DNA from: Bradyrhizobium altum
Lineage (GTDB): Bacteria; Pseudomonadota; Alphaproteobacteria; Rhizobiales; Xanthobacteraceae
Direction of reading: 5' to 3'
Assembly: GCF_020889705.1 (NCBI RefSeq)
Contig: NZ_JACMYP010000022.1
Coordinates: 1-57,458, forward strand
Length of the DNA: 57,458 nt
The position numbers were made by a program, and so were the translations under genes. This document shows, piece by piece, positions 46,933 through 56,989 of this stretch. How positions within the stretch are numbered: the stretch's first letter is position 1; each line of letters opens with the position of its first letter. The notes beneath the pieces were generated by a model that saw only the letters and a program-made list of their open reading frames with translations, had not been told where the DNA came from and did no database searches.

Positions 46933-47886
46933 ATGATCATCGACAGTCATGTTCACGTAGGAACATTTCCTTCCGTCGAAAGCGCCGGACATCTGTTGTC
47001 GTCAGCGCCCGATGTCGTCGCGTTTCGAACGCGTCATCGCGAGCTTTACGAGCGGTTCGCACACGAGGAGCCTCTCGACAATGGCGAGACGCTGATCGGC
47101 GACATGGACAGGTTCGGGATTGGAAAGGCGATCGTGCAAAGCCGACCGGGTGTCGGCAACGATCTGGTGGCGGCGATCGCAGCGCGTCATCCTGGGCGGC
47201 TCATCCCCATTGCCGTCCCGACGCCGTGGCCGACACCGATCGATGATCCGCGCGAACCGCGCAACATGATGTCCCCCAAGGGGGTCGCCGCCGAACTGGA
47301 GCGTTGTATTGTCGATCTCGGAATGGTCGGCGTGGGGGAGATCTTCGTGAGGCGCCTGACACGCAGACTCCATCCCGAAGACATTGCAGATGACCTTGCT
47401 CCGATGATGGAGGTGATTGCCCGTCACCAGGCCAGTGTCCAGATTCCCACGGCGTGGACCCAGCTCCCCGGCGGGCTCTACTACGGCGATCCCATATGGG
47501 TCGACGAGGTAGCGAGCCGCTATCCTTCGGCGCGCGTTATCCTGACCAAGATGGGCAGGGGAATAGACCACTACTTCGAGAATTGCCTGTCGGTGGCGAT
47601 GCGGAACGAAAATGTCTATCTGGAGATATCCGGGTCGTCGTCGAGCCATTTGAGGCGAGCCTTGCAGGCGATTGGCCCGAAGCGGCTGCTGTTTGGCACG
47701 GATTGGTCACCGGTCTGGAGGTTCGTCCGCGATCCTGCACCGGTGGTGCTGAAATCAATCCGCAACGTCGAAGAAGCGACCGAGGATCCGGACATCAGGC
47801 GCCAATTGTTCGGCCTGACCGCGCTGAGCTTGTACGATGTCGCGATCTCGAGATGGGAACGACATAGACAAGGTGCTAACCCTTGA
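46933..47886 (+). CDS. Amidohydrolase-2 family protein
   Basis: A 317-residue TIM-barrel hydrolase. MIIDSHVHVG at the start is the metal-binding His-x-His of the amidohydrolase superfamily, and RLLFGTDWSPVW near residue 260 carries the conserved Asp. These features fit the ACMSD/amidohydrolase-2 group, whose members hydrolyse or decarboxylate small cyclic acids and lactones. The ATG at 46933 is chosen because the family starts there; the frame is open 27 codons earlier, across the binding-protein end. The substrate is unknown; pairing with an SsuA-like binding protein suggests processing of an imported compound. Confidence 0.83.
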   Translation: MIIDSHVHVGTFPSVESAGHLLSSAPDVVAFRTRHRELYERFAHEEPLDNGETLIGDMDRFGIGKAIVQSRPGVGNDLVAAIAARHPGRLIPIAVPTPWPTPIDDPREPRNMMSPKGVAAELERCIVDLGMVGVGEIFVRRLTRRLHPEDIADDLAPMMEVIARHQASVQIPTAWTQLPGGLYYGDPIWVDEVASRYPSARVILTKMGRGIDHYFENCLSVAMRNENVYLEISGSSSSHLRRALQAIGPKRLLFGTDWSPVWRFVRDPAPVVLKSIRNVEEATEDPDIRRQLFGLTALSLYDVAISRWERHRQGANP

Positions 47887-48136
47887 AGTGGATGACGCGC
47901 CCTTACAGGATCGAAACATGCCAAGCACGCGGATAACGAGGCTCGGCACCGCGTTGCTCTTCATTTCGCATGATCTCGGCGTGATCGAGAATCTCGTCGA
48001 CCGGGTACTCGTATTCCACAACGGCCGCATGGTCGAACTGTTCATGCTTCAGTGTCAGCCGGTCGACGAGAACATGGAGCGCTTTGGCGAGCACGTGATT
48101 CCGCGCGTGCGGAGCTTGCAGGCGAAAGCCGCCTAG
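47837..48136 (+). pseudogene. Composite scrap: oligopeptide ABC ATPase piece joined to luciferase-like monooxygenase tail
   Basis: One frame joins two unrelated family pieces. The first, GTALLFISHDLGVIENLVDR and VLVFHNGRMVE, is the His-switch end of an Opp/Dpp-type ABC ATPase. It is followed at once by LFMLQCQPVDENMERFGEHV and IPRVRSL, which reads like the C-terminal end of a luciferase-like monooxygenase. Neither has its catalytic core. This looks like a deletion fusion of two neighbouring genes. Confidence 0.6.
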
Positions 48137-48303
48137 GCGCCGCGTCGACGGTTTGAATTGCTCTCACCGACGCGATGGGCCAGCCGGCTTTATCGGATTG
48201 CACCGATCGAAACATTTCATTGCGCCGCTTTCGGCCGGTAGCAATCGTCTATGATCGCGACGCAATTTGCCATGGACACGAATTGGTCGCGACCATTACG
48301 TTT

Positions 48304-48319
48304 TGGCCACATCATTGCT
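48304..48319 (+). promoter_or_regulatory. Sigma-54 type promoter before groES
   Basis: TGGCCACATCATTGCT matches the -24/-12 consensus TGGCACG-N4-TTGCW with GG and GC exactly ten bases apart. It lies 68 bases before groES. About 105 bases upstream, TGC-N10-ACA (48199-48214) is one base off the NifA activator site TGT-N10-ACA. Some Bradyrhizobium groESL copies are known to be co-regulated with nif genes by NifA and RpoN, which this would fit. Confidence 0.7.
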
Positions 48320-48386
48320 GCGAGCGGCGACGCGACTGCGACATTGATATGAGAGCTTCCACACCAAGATTTCGAAGGTTGTCCTG

Positions 48387-48674
48387 ATGAGCTTCCGTCC
48401 CCTGCACGATCGCGTGGTGATTCGTCGAATTGAAGAGAGCAACAAGACCAAGGGAGGGATCATCATTCCCGATACGGCGAAGGAGAAGCCGCAGGAGGGA
48501 GAAATCGTCGCCGTGGGTAGCGGTGCCCGGGACGAGACTGGCAAGCTGCTTCCGCTCGACGTGAAGAAGGGCGACCGGGTTCTTTTCGGCAAGTGGTCCG
48601 GGACCGAGGTCAAGATCAATGGAGAGGATCTGCTGATCGCCAAGGAATCCGACATTCTCGGCGTGATCGCCTAG
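48387..48674 (+). CDS. groES: Co-chaperonin GroES
   Basis: A 95-residue GroES of normal length. [12 protein letters not shown] starts the fold, the mobile loop that binds GroEL is [19 protein letters not shown] at about residues 15-33, and the end is [15 protein letters not shown]. It caps GroEL rings during folding. groEL follows after 86 bases, and a sigma-54 type promoter precedes it, so this is likely one of several groESL copies, used under symbiotic or low-oxygen conditions. Confidence 0.97.
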   Translation: MSFRPLHDRVVIRRIEESNKTKGGIIIPDTAKEKPQEGEIVAVGSGARDETGKLLPLDVKKGDRVLFGKWSGTEVKINGEDLLIAKESDILGVIA

Positions 48675-48748
48675 GACTCACTACCAACCCTATTCCCCAC
48701 GATGTCATGCTTCGCGGTCCGGCGCGAGGTAGGGACAGTTTTGCATGA

Positions 48749-50386
<1,638 letters not shown>

Positions 50387-50898
50387 GCGGCCCAGCCGGC
50401 AGCATCGCCGGTTGATCGAGCAGAACGGACTGTCGCGAGGGACGCGATCGAATGGCGGCTTTGATCGGATATCCCTCGCGACGGTCGCTTCGTCGCGACG
50501 ACCAGCCGTTGAGACGGCCTGAACTGAATATTGAGAAAGTGAGATGGTGTTACACGGAGGCCGGAATTAACCACTCAACCTGTCGCGATGAGCTTTCCGT
50601 GGTACACTTAAAGAAATCAAGCGCTTGGTCCAGCTGATGTCCCTGCAGCATCCGTATGTTTTGTTTTTCCGGCTGTCACCGAGCTGCGCCATGAAGCCGA
50701 GATCGGCCATTAAAGTCGTAGCGGCAGGCTCGGGTCGATGGGAGAGGTCGCCGGCTGCTGCGTGAAGCGCAGACTCGAGAAGTCTTTGCTACACTGCAGG
50801 ACTTTACGGTGCGCGTGTTGTTTTGTTTGGCGACAGCTTGCCGGCCCCCGCGGGGGAATTAGGATGCCGACATTGCAACCGAATGCGGATCGGAAAAG
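50387..50898. other. Stretch after groEL with a long inverted repeat
   Basis: No gene seen. TCGCGAGGGA (50433-50442) pairs perfectly with TCCCTCGCGA (50472-50481) across a 29-base gap, and a smaller GTCGC-rich hairpin follows at about 50484-50500. These may end groESL transcription or serve as a regulatory structure. Confidence 0.45.
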
Positions 50899-51114
50899 GT
50901 GACAGAAGCAGCAAGCTCAGCGCGGATTATTGATCTGGCCGCGTTCCGGTCGATACGACGCCAGCAGCGGACTGAACCCGGCACGCCATTCTGGCGGAAC
51001 GATGCTGCGTCGATGGGCAGCTTCGCGACGCCGCTTTTCTGGTTCTGGCCGACCTGGGTGTGGATTCCTGCGCCGGTGCCGGCAGCGACGGCCGTGCGCT
51101 GGGATGCTTCATGA
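50899..51114 (+). CDS. Small Trp/Pro-rich hypothetical protein coupled to XRE regulator
   Basis: A 71-residue frame starting with GTG at 50899. It has a basic N-terminal half (ARIIDLAAFRSIRRQQR) and a remarkable aromatic stretch, FATPLFWFWPTWVWIPAP, containing four Trp and three Phe. Its last codon and stop overlap the ATG of the regulator gene by 4 bases (ATGA), which suggests translational coupling and supports it as a real gene. The aromatic stretch is short for a normal membrane segment but could anchor in one. Function unknown. Confidence 0.55.
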   Translation: MTEAASSARIIDLAAFRSIRRQQRTEPGTPFWRNDAASMGSFATPLFWFWPTWVWIPAPVPAATAVRWDAS

Positions 51115-51734
51115 GCGGCGGCAGCGTCGCCTCGTCGCCGGATCAGGACCGTCCATCCGGCATCAACCCGGAACTGCCGGCCATTCTCGGGCGCAACTTG
51201 CGGAGGTTGCGAACAAGCCGGGGGCATTCACTTGAGCGGCTCGCCAAGCAGTCCGGAGTAAGCCGAGCGATGCTCGGCCAGATCGAAATCGGAAAGAGCG
51301 TTCCCACAATTGCGTTGCTGTGGAAGGTTGCCAACGCCCTCCGCGTGCCTTTCGCCAATCTGCTTCAGACCGAGGTTGCGCGGGGACCCATGGTCCTGAG
51401 AAGCAGCGATGCCAAGCTGCTGTCATCGAGCCAAGGGCAATTCACGTCGCGCGCTCTGTTTCCGTTCGATGGCAGTCGGCAGGTCGAGCTCTACGAGCTG
51501 AGGATCGGTCCGCTCCACCGTGAGGCGGCGGAGCCGCACGCAGCGGGAACGCGCGAGAACCTCTTCATCGCCAAGGGCGTGGTTGAGATCACGGCCGGCC
51601 TCGACAAGCCGCAGACATTGGCCGAAGGGGATGCCATCCTGTTCGAGGCAGACGTGCCGCACGTGTACAGGAACCTGGTCGCCAGCGAGGCGGTCCTCTA
51701 CCTCGTCATGACCTACGCCGAGACCGTAGCCTGA
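51111..51734 (+). CDS. XRE family regulator with C-terminal cupin domain
   Basis: A 207-residue regulator. Residues about 27-82 form a lambda-repressor-type helix-turn-helix (LGRNLRRLRTSRGHSLERLA, QSGVSRAMLGQIEIGKSVP). Residues about 125-200 form a cupin barrel (PHAAGTRENLFIAKGVVEIT, EGDAILFEADVPHVYRN). Such proteins sense a small ligand in the cupin and control nearby catabolic or transport genes. The ATG at 51111 overlaps the preceding small gene. The convergent neighbour is an ATC-hydrolase-family operon. Confidence 0.9.
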   Translation: MSGGSVASSPDQDRPSGINPELPAILGRNLRRLRTSRGHSLERLAKQSGVSRAMLGQIEIGKSVPTIALLWKVANALRVPFANLLQTEVARGPMVLRSSDAKLLSSSQGQFTSRALFPFDGSRQVELYELRIGPLHREAAEPHAAGTRENLFIAKGVVEITAGLDKPQTLAEGDAILFEADVPHVYRNLVASEAVLYLVMTYAETVA

Positions 51735-51740
51735 AAGCAA

Positions 51741-51766
51741 GCGGGCCGGGCGCAAGGCCGGCCCGC
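51741..51766. terminator. Bidirectional hairpin terminator between convergent genes
   Basis: A perfect 9-bp GC-rich stem, GCGGGCCGG (51741-51749) and CCGGCCCGC (51758-51766), with an 8-base loop lies 7 bases after the XRE regulator stop and 27 bases beyond the end of the leftward Met/Cys-rich ORF. The position suits both operons. Confidence 0.7.
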
Positions 51767-51792
51767 TGTGTCCCTTGTCAGTGCGTGACCTG

Positions 51793-51909
51793 TCAGGCGG
51801 CCTTCATCGGCATGCACATCATCATGCCGCCGCAGCACATCATCATCGGCATGCCCATTTGCATCATGTTCATCATGCTCTCGCAGCACTTCATGAACAT
51901 GTCCTTCAT
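51793..51909 (-). CDS. 38-residue Met/Cys-rich peptide ORF
   Basis: A short frame encoding 38 residues, of which 17 are Met and 5 Cys, with two Cys-Cys pairs (8-9 and 25-26), runs of three Met and single MPM motifs (for example MKDMFMKCCESMMNMM at the start). It begins 8 bases after the stop of the ATC-hydrolase-family gene on the same strand and ends before a shared terminator hairpin, so it can be co-transcribed. No strong ribosome site precedes the first ATG; GAAGG stands 8 bases before the third Met, a possible alternative start. The composition suggests soft-metal (copper I) binding. I know no family. Confidence 0.5.
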   Translation of the reverse strand: MKDMFMKCCESMMNMMQMGMPMMMCCGGMMMCMPMKAA

Positions 51910-51917
51910 GGCCGGAA

Positions 51918-52463
51918 CTAGCGCTGCTCCAAGGCAGGTGCCTCTTTGTCCTCTTCAAGACGATAACGGAAGTTGCAGTGGTCGGCGCCGGCCATGATCG
52001 TCTGGGTACGCGTCAACTTGAGCCGCGGATCGTAACCCCCGCAGAACGCGCCGTCCCGATTGCACGATAGGAGATGGCCGATGGAACTGAGGCCCATCTC
52101 ACGGTAGGTCTCGGCGTAGCGACAGCGATGGACGTTGAAGTCGAATTGATCGTCCGTCGCTGCGATGACCTCGATCGTCAGAGCATCGTCCTTCGTCCAG
52201 AGGGGCTGGAGCTCCCGAAACGACTGCATGTTGGTGCCGCCGGGGGAGCGCGCGGCAAAATGCTTGCCGCTGGCGATGGCGGCGCGCCGGATCGCCAGCT
52301 TGAGGACAGCTTTGGCCTGGTCCTCGCCGAAGTGCTCGCACATGACGGCGTAGATGGGCGCAATAATGCCCGCCTCAATCTTTCGCCGTTCAAGAATTCC
52401 AATTTCGTTGTCCGACGGAGAACCGGCCGGCTTTGCGTCAGCCGCTTCGGTTTGATCGGTCAT
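51918..52463 (-). CDS. L-2-amino-thiazoline-4-carboxylate (ATC) hydrolase family protein
   Basis: A 181-residue protein with the C-terminal pattern of the ATC hydrolase family: VHRCRYAETYREMGLSSIGH, LLSCNRDGAFCGGYDPRLKL, TRTQTIMAGADHCNFRYR. The conserved Cys, Asp and His residues there are presumed active-site or metal-site residues. In Pseudomonas the named member helps convert DL-ATC to cysteine, but many family members have other unknown roles. The ATG at 52463 with TGGAGAGTTGC upstream is chosen over one four codons earlier. A Met/Cys-rich ORF follows. The set suggests thiol or metal chemistry; that is inference. Confidence 0.8.
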   Translation of the reverse strand: MTDQTEAADAKPAGSPSDNEIGILERRKIEAGIIAPIYAVMCEHFGEDQAKAVLKLAIRRAAIASGKHFAARSPGGTNMQSFRELQPLWTKDDALTIEVIAATDDQFDFNVHRCRYAETYREMGLSSIGHLLSCNRDGAFCGGYDPRLKLTRTQTIMAGADHCNFRYRLEEDKEAPALEQR

Positions 52464-53130
52464 GCAACTCTCCATTTAGCTCTCGATCCGGTGGATCTAT
52501 TGGGGGCCGGGCGGGACAGAAGTCGTCTGACGCGCGGCTGCGGCCTGGCAGCCTTATGCAAGGCAAAGGCTGCTTGAATCCGCATAATCAGATCGGCTGA
52601 TAGAGCCATTCTCCTTGGACGCGGGTCAAGAACGTTTACAAAATAAGTACGTGTGGTTCGGTTCGGCGCATTCCGAGCCGTGGACAATGGAGCTCTACGT
52701 AGATCGGCGGCTAGGGGGCAGCTTTTTGTTGCCGATGGACAGTTGAGACGCCAGCTTACGTAGCGCCGATCCGTCCGAGAGGGTCGATGACCGCTGGTCG
52801 ACCTGAGAAATCCATTGTCCGGTTCGATGGCCCGAAACATGGATCGTCAGGGAAATGCCAGCGGACAACCGAAACCAGGGCTGAATGCGAACAGTCACGA
52901 AGCAACCGGAAAAAATGGACTGCAATCAAGAATAGCTCGGAAACAAACGGTATGCCGAGCCATCGCTCGGCAGAGCGTGCATCGTTATTTCTGACAGTGG
53001 CTCGACACTCAAGAGATAAGAACGCATCATTCCACATCGATCGCATTTGTTGCGCCCGCAGCGCAAGCAGCGACTGGGGCCCGAACAAGCTCATTGGTCG
53101 TAAGGCACCGTTTTGCATTGGAGTGTTGGT
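52464..53130. other. Divergent intergenic stretch, nothing recognised
   Basis: About 670 bases between the ATC-hydrolase-family gene and the rightward ABC operon. Frames on both strands overlap with no family pattern. Just before the ABC operon, GGCACCGTTTTGCA resembles a sigma-54 promoter but has nine rather than ten bases between GG and GC. Confidence 0.4.
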
Positions 53131-54156
53131 ATGAGCAGATTGAGGACTCACAATGTTTCGCGCCGAACAGTTCTGAAGGCGACCGGCATGGCAGGGCTGG
53201 CGGCATCGGCTGGCTTCGTTGGAAACAATATCTATTCACCTGCAGTGGCCGGGCCGGCACCCAAGATTCGGCTCGCCTGGACCGAGGTGGCCGCGTGTCA
53301 TTCTCCGCTAGGTTTCGGGGTAGCAAAGGGCCTGTATGCCAAGCACAATCTTGATGTCGAATTGTTTTATCAGGGCGCCAGTGGCCAGACCCTGATCCAA
53401 GCACTAGCAACAGGCAAGGCCGATGCGGGCGCCGGCCTTGTTGGAGACTGGCTCAAGCCGCTGGAGCAGGGTTTCGATGTTAAGCTGTTCGTGGGGTCGC
53501 ACGGCGGATGCCAGCGCTTGCTGGCTTCGCAGGCGTCCGGCATCAGGGACATTGCCGGGATCAAGGGAAAAACGATCGCAAGTTACGATGTTGTATCACC
53601 CCCGAAGGTCGCGTTCCAGGTCACGCTAGCAAAGGCCGGCATCGATCCAGAGACGGAGGTCACGTGGAAGGTCGTGCCCTTCGATCTGGTTGGCGAGGCG
53701 GTCAACAGGGGAGAGGCGGACGTTGCCGCGCATCTCGACCCATGGGCGTACTCGATCGAGAAGAAATTCAATTTCATCAAGCTCGCGGACACACAAACCG
53801 ACGTATACGAGGGGCACACATGCTGTGTCCTCGGTGCAAACGGGCCATTTCTGGCCGCGAATAAGGACGCTCTTCGTCGGCTCGCGGAGGCCAACATTGA
53901 GGTGCACGAATACACCGCCAATCATCCCGATGAAGTGGCGAAGTGGTATTTCGAGACGCTGAAACCGGCTGGCCTGTCTCTGGCCGACCTGACCGAGATC
54001 CTCGGCTCGCTGGTTTATCACGATTATCCGATCGGTCAGCCGCTAGTCGATCAGATCCGCATTACCGCAGAGGATTTGAAGCTCGTGAAAGTGCTCGATT
54101 CAACCACTGACCCAAAAACGTTTGCAGAGCGGGTCACGGTCAACCTGTTGGCGTGA
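53131..54156 (+). CDS. Sulfonate/nitrate-type ABC substrate-binding protein, Tat signal
   Basis: A 341-residue binding protein. The leader NVSRRTVLKATGMAGLAA is a Tat signal (Arg-Arg-x-Val-Leu) with cleavage near AVAGPA, residue 38. The mature part is SsuA/TauA-like (IRLAWTEVAACHSPLGFGVA, YAKHNLDVELFYQGASGQTL) but contains unusual paired cysteines (GHTCCVLG). The ATG at 53131 is chosen with GGAGTGTTGGT before it. The stop overlaps a GTG that begins the permease frame, so translation is coupled. Confidence 0.88.
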   Translation: MSRLRTHNVSRRTVLKATGMAGLAASAGFVGNNIYSPAVAGPAPKIRLAWTEVAACHSPLGFGVAKGLYAKHNLDVELFYQGASGQTLIQALATGKADAGAGLVGDWLKPLEQGFDVKLFVGSHGGCQRLLASQASGIRDIAGIKGKTIASYDVVSPPKVAFQVTLAKAGIDPETEVTWKVVPFDLVGEAVNRGEADVAAHLDPWAYSIEKKFNFIKLADTQTDVYEGHTCCVLGANGPFLAANKDALRRLAEANIEVHEYTANHPDEVAKWYFETLKPAGLSLADLTEILGSLVYHDYPIGQPLVDQIRITAEDLKLVKVLDSTTDPKTFAERVTVNLLA

Positions 54157-55162
54157 GGCTTGAGGTGACCGATACGATTCAGATAGGCCGCCGGCTACTG
54201 TCGGCGCCGGCGGCGTTTTTTGGAGGTCTGTGGCGCGAGGGTCTTCTAGCGGCGCTCGCATGGGCGGCGGCCGCTGTGATCACCATAGGGATTCCCGATG
54301 TTGTGCCATGGGGGGCAGTACGGGCCTGTTCGCCGCGATTACCGGTGGCGTTGCGGTGTTGTTCGTGATTCTGTCACCGATTGTGCCCCGTCTCGGAGGC
54401 ACCCGTGACTTGCTCCTGCATTACGGGCCTTGGTTTGTCGCCGTTGGCGTGTGGCTCGCCCTTTGGGAGTTGACCACCGCGAAGTTCGGTTGGCTCCCCA
54501 AGCCATTCTTCTCCCCGCCGCATGGATTGCTCAATGTTTACGTGACCGATGGCCAACGCCTTCTGATCTGCATTGGCTATACGCTGCGCCTGTGGACGCT
54601 TGGCTTCCTCTCCGGCATCCTCGCTGGCTATGCAATCGGTGTAGCGCTCGGCTGGTCGAAACGCTTCAGTTACTGGGGCATGCCGTTTCTGAAGCTGATC
54701 GGCCCGGTTCCGGCGACTGCTTGGATACCCTGTACTTTCTATTTCTTCCCGACCACATTTGGCGCCAGCGTCTTCATCGTTGCGCTGGCCTCCGGCATTC
54801 CGGTGGCAATCCTGACTGCGTCTGGGGTCAGTTCCGTGAATCGCACATTCTACGATGTCGGCCGCATCCTCGGTGCGGACAACTGGTACCTGATCCGCAG
54901 AGTGGCAATCCCAGCATCGACTCCGCATGTTTTTGTCGGCTTGTTCATGGCCCTTTATTATTCGTTTGCCGTCCTGGTGGTGGCCGAAATGCTCGGTGCG
55001 AAATACGGGCTCGGCTGGTACATCCAGTTCCAAACTGCCTATTCCGGCTATGCGAATGTTTATGCCGCCTTGATCATCATGGCGATATTGTGCGCGGGTC
55101 TCATCCCGTTGCTGTTTGTGGTGCGTGACCGCCTGCTGAGTTGGCAGGAGGGGTTTATCTGA
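54153..55162 (+). pseudogene. Sulfonate-type ABC permease, apparent frameshift in a G run
   Basis: The GTG at 54153 overlaps the binding-protein stop and opens a frame with a membrane segment (LLAALAWAAAAVITIGIP) that fits the start of this permease. The frame then breaks at the six-G run 54310-54315; one more G would join it to the long second frame (GGSTGLFAAITGGVAVLF onward to 55162). That second frame has the full SsuC/TauC core, including VPATAWIPCTFYFFPTTFG and the ATPase-contact loop VGRILGADNWYLIRRVAIPA. Translation from an internal ATG at 54308 would give a 284-residue permease and may still work. So this is either a broken gene, a slippage product or a sequence error. Confidence 0.75.
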
Positions 55163-55959
55163 TGTCCATCGCAGCGCTCGCGCCAGCTGAGCCTGGCATT
55201 TCGGGGCCTATCAGTATGGCTATCGACGTCCATGCGGTTAGCCATCGGTTCAGCCTTACGGGTTCGCAACTTCCAGTGATCGAGACGCTCGATCTCAGCA
55301 TTGCACCAGGAGACTTTGTAGCGTTGCTTGGACCATCTGGCTGCGGGAAGTCGACGTTGCTGCGCCTGATCGCAGGCTTGGAGAGGCCGACCAGCGGCAG
55401 CATCCTGGCAGATGGCCGACCCATCACCCGTCCTGATCCATCTCGCGGTCTGGTCTTTCAGGATCCGACGCTGTTTCCGTGGGCTTCTGTGTGGAAGTAC
55501 GTGGCGACCGGGTTGGAGGCGCGGGGCCGGCTAAGGGAGGAGCACGAGCGTGTCGACAGTGCGCTGGCACTCGTGGGGCTCGAGGCGTTCGCCGACGCGT
55601 ATCCCCACCAGCTATCTGGCGGCATGGCACAGCGCGCATCACTGGCGCGCGCACTGGTCAACGACCCGGCGCTGCTCTTGCTTGATGAGCCGTTGGGCAA
55701 GCTCGATTCACTGACCCGGTTGACATTGCAAGCAGAACTGGTGGGTTTGTGGCAGCGCAATGGCTTCACCGCGCTCCTGGTCACGCATGATGTCGAGGAA
55801 GCGCTGTTGCTCTCGTCCCGCGTCATCGTACTTAGTGACCGTCCTGCACACATCAAAGCTGAATTCCGTTTCGACAAACCGTATCCGAGACATCGCGATG
55901 ATCCGGATTTGGTGACGCTCCGCCGCAGCATTCTCGCAACCCTCGGCCTTCCGACCTGA
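55162..55959 (+). CDS. Sulfonate-type ABC transporter ATPase (SsuB-like)
   Basis: A 265-residue ATPase with Walker A GPSGCGKST (57-65), VFQDPTLFPWASVWKYVATG, signature QLSGGMAQRASLARAL, Walker B LLLLDEPLGKLDSL and His switch LVTHDVEEA. The ATG overlaps the permease stop (TGATG), showing a coupled operon. It drives the importer together with the preceding permease and binding protein. Confidence 0.9.
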   Translation: MSIAALAPAEPGISGPISMAIDVHAVSHRFSLTGSQLPVIETLDLSIAPGDFVALLGPSGCGKSTLLRLIAGLERPTSGSILADGRPITRPDPSRGLVFQDPTLFPWASVWKYVATGLEARGRLREEHERVDSALALVGLEAFADAYPHQLSGGMAQRASLARALVNDPALLLLDEPLGKLDSLTRLTLQAELVGLWQRNGFTALLVTHDVEEALLLSSRVIVLSDRPAHIKAEFRFDKPYPRHRDDPDLVTLRRSILATLGLPT

Positions 55960-56252
55960 TGCGAATGGTGGCGCGGACAGCGGCGGGCCTTCGTCCGATC
56001 GGGATTCTTGTCTTGGCATTCGCTATCGTCTGGTGGTGGATTACGTACCAGGAGGTCATCCTGTACGCCTACCTCTCGATCCCGGAGGCGGGGCGTTGCC
56101 TCGTTGGTCGTTCCGACATCTGCGATCTTGCCCGCTCGCTTTGCCGAGGCGCGCACCCGGTCTCAATCATCAACTATTGGTGGGGCACCTTCTGGATCGG
56201 TGCCATCCTCGCGTCGGCGAGCCTACTGCTGCATGGTCCGCGCCGGTCTTAG
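55959..56252 (+). CDS. Small membrane protein ending the ABC operon
   Basis: A 97-residue protein whose ATG overlaps the ATPase stop (TGATG), so it is translationally coupled. It has two hydrophobic segments (IGILVLAFAIVWWWITY near 14-30 and INYWWGTFWIGAILASASLL near 71-90) separated by a loop with three Cys (GRCLVGRSDICDLARSLCRG). I know no family. By position it may be an accessory subunit of the importer, or it may have drifted in with the operon. Confidence 0.6.
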   Translation: MRMVARTAAGLRPIGILVLAFAIVWWWITYQEVILYAYLSIPEAGRCLVGRSDICDLARSLCRGAHPVSIINYWWGTFWIGAILASASLLLHGPRRS

Positions 56253-56449
56253 TGTTCCCGGTACCTAATCAGCTCCTCCAATAGGATAAGTCTTCTGGCG
56301 ATTGATTAGACGTCCAGCCCGTACGTTCGTTCGCACTGAATCGCAAGCGGCGACGCGCACGCTAACTGGGCACGTCACGTCGGCGACGACCAGAGGAAAC
56401 GGACACGGCGCGCCGAAAATGCCGGCGCCGATGCCGTCAAGGAGCGAAA

Positions 56450-56800
56450 CGCACAGCGCCGCGGTGGCAGGTCCGATGATGGCGGCATCCTTGCGGATGC
56501 GCTCGATGGTCCAGCCGGCGTAGCGCTGATGACTGGAGGCCATGTGCTCCGGCACGGTCGTGTGCTTGTGGTTGCCGCTCATGCGCGGCGATCCGCTCAC
56601 CCTTGTGGATAATCTCGACGGTGCGGGCGGTGACGTGTACCTGAACTTCGGCGCGGACGAAGCGATGCGGTACGCTGTAGTAATGCGCCTCGACCTCGAC
56701 GTGATAGTCGATGCTGACCCGGCAGATCCGCCACTCGGCAAACACGTAAGGGCTCTCCGGCAAGGCCTTGAGTGCCGGCCGGTCTGTCAATCGGCCCTTT
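56450..56800 (-). mobile_element. IS21-family istA transposase remnant
   Basis: The minus strand carries part of an IstA-type transposase: YVFAEWRICRVSIDYHVEVE, HYYSVPHRFVRAEVQVHVTA and RTVEIIHKGERIAAH. A frame change follows and then SGNHKHTTVPEHMASSHQRY, AGWTIERIRKDAAIIGPATA. The N-terminal catalytic DDE domain and the istB ATPase are absent, so it cannot move. It lies at the end of the ABC operon. Confidence 0.75.
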
Positions 56801-56989
56801 AATTGCGGATTGATGTCAATTTCTTTCAGAAGCCATTCGGCAAAACGGTAGCGCTCGGCCCGACGGAGCGGGTCGGGGTTGCGGAGACGGGGCGAGCGCG
56901 GCTGTGAGATCGATAGCCAGCTCGTATTCGTGGGCCGATTAGCCGTTACCTAAATCTCAATGCGATCAGGTGCCCGTCGCGGGGGTCAT

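Noticed and set aside
50827..50842. A sigma-54-like TGGCGACAGCTTGCC upstream of the Trp-rich ORF
   Set aside because: GG and GC are nine bases apart rather than ten, a spacing that normally abolishes RpoN recognition.
53110..53125. GGCACCGTTTTGCA before the third ABC operon as a sigma-54 promoter
   Set aside because: Spacing is also nine bases, and the run is so close to the start codon that it leaves almost no leader.
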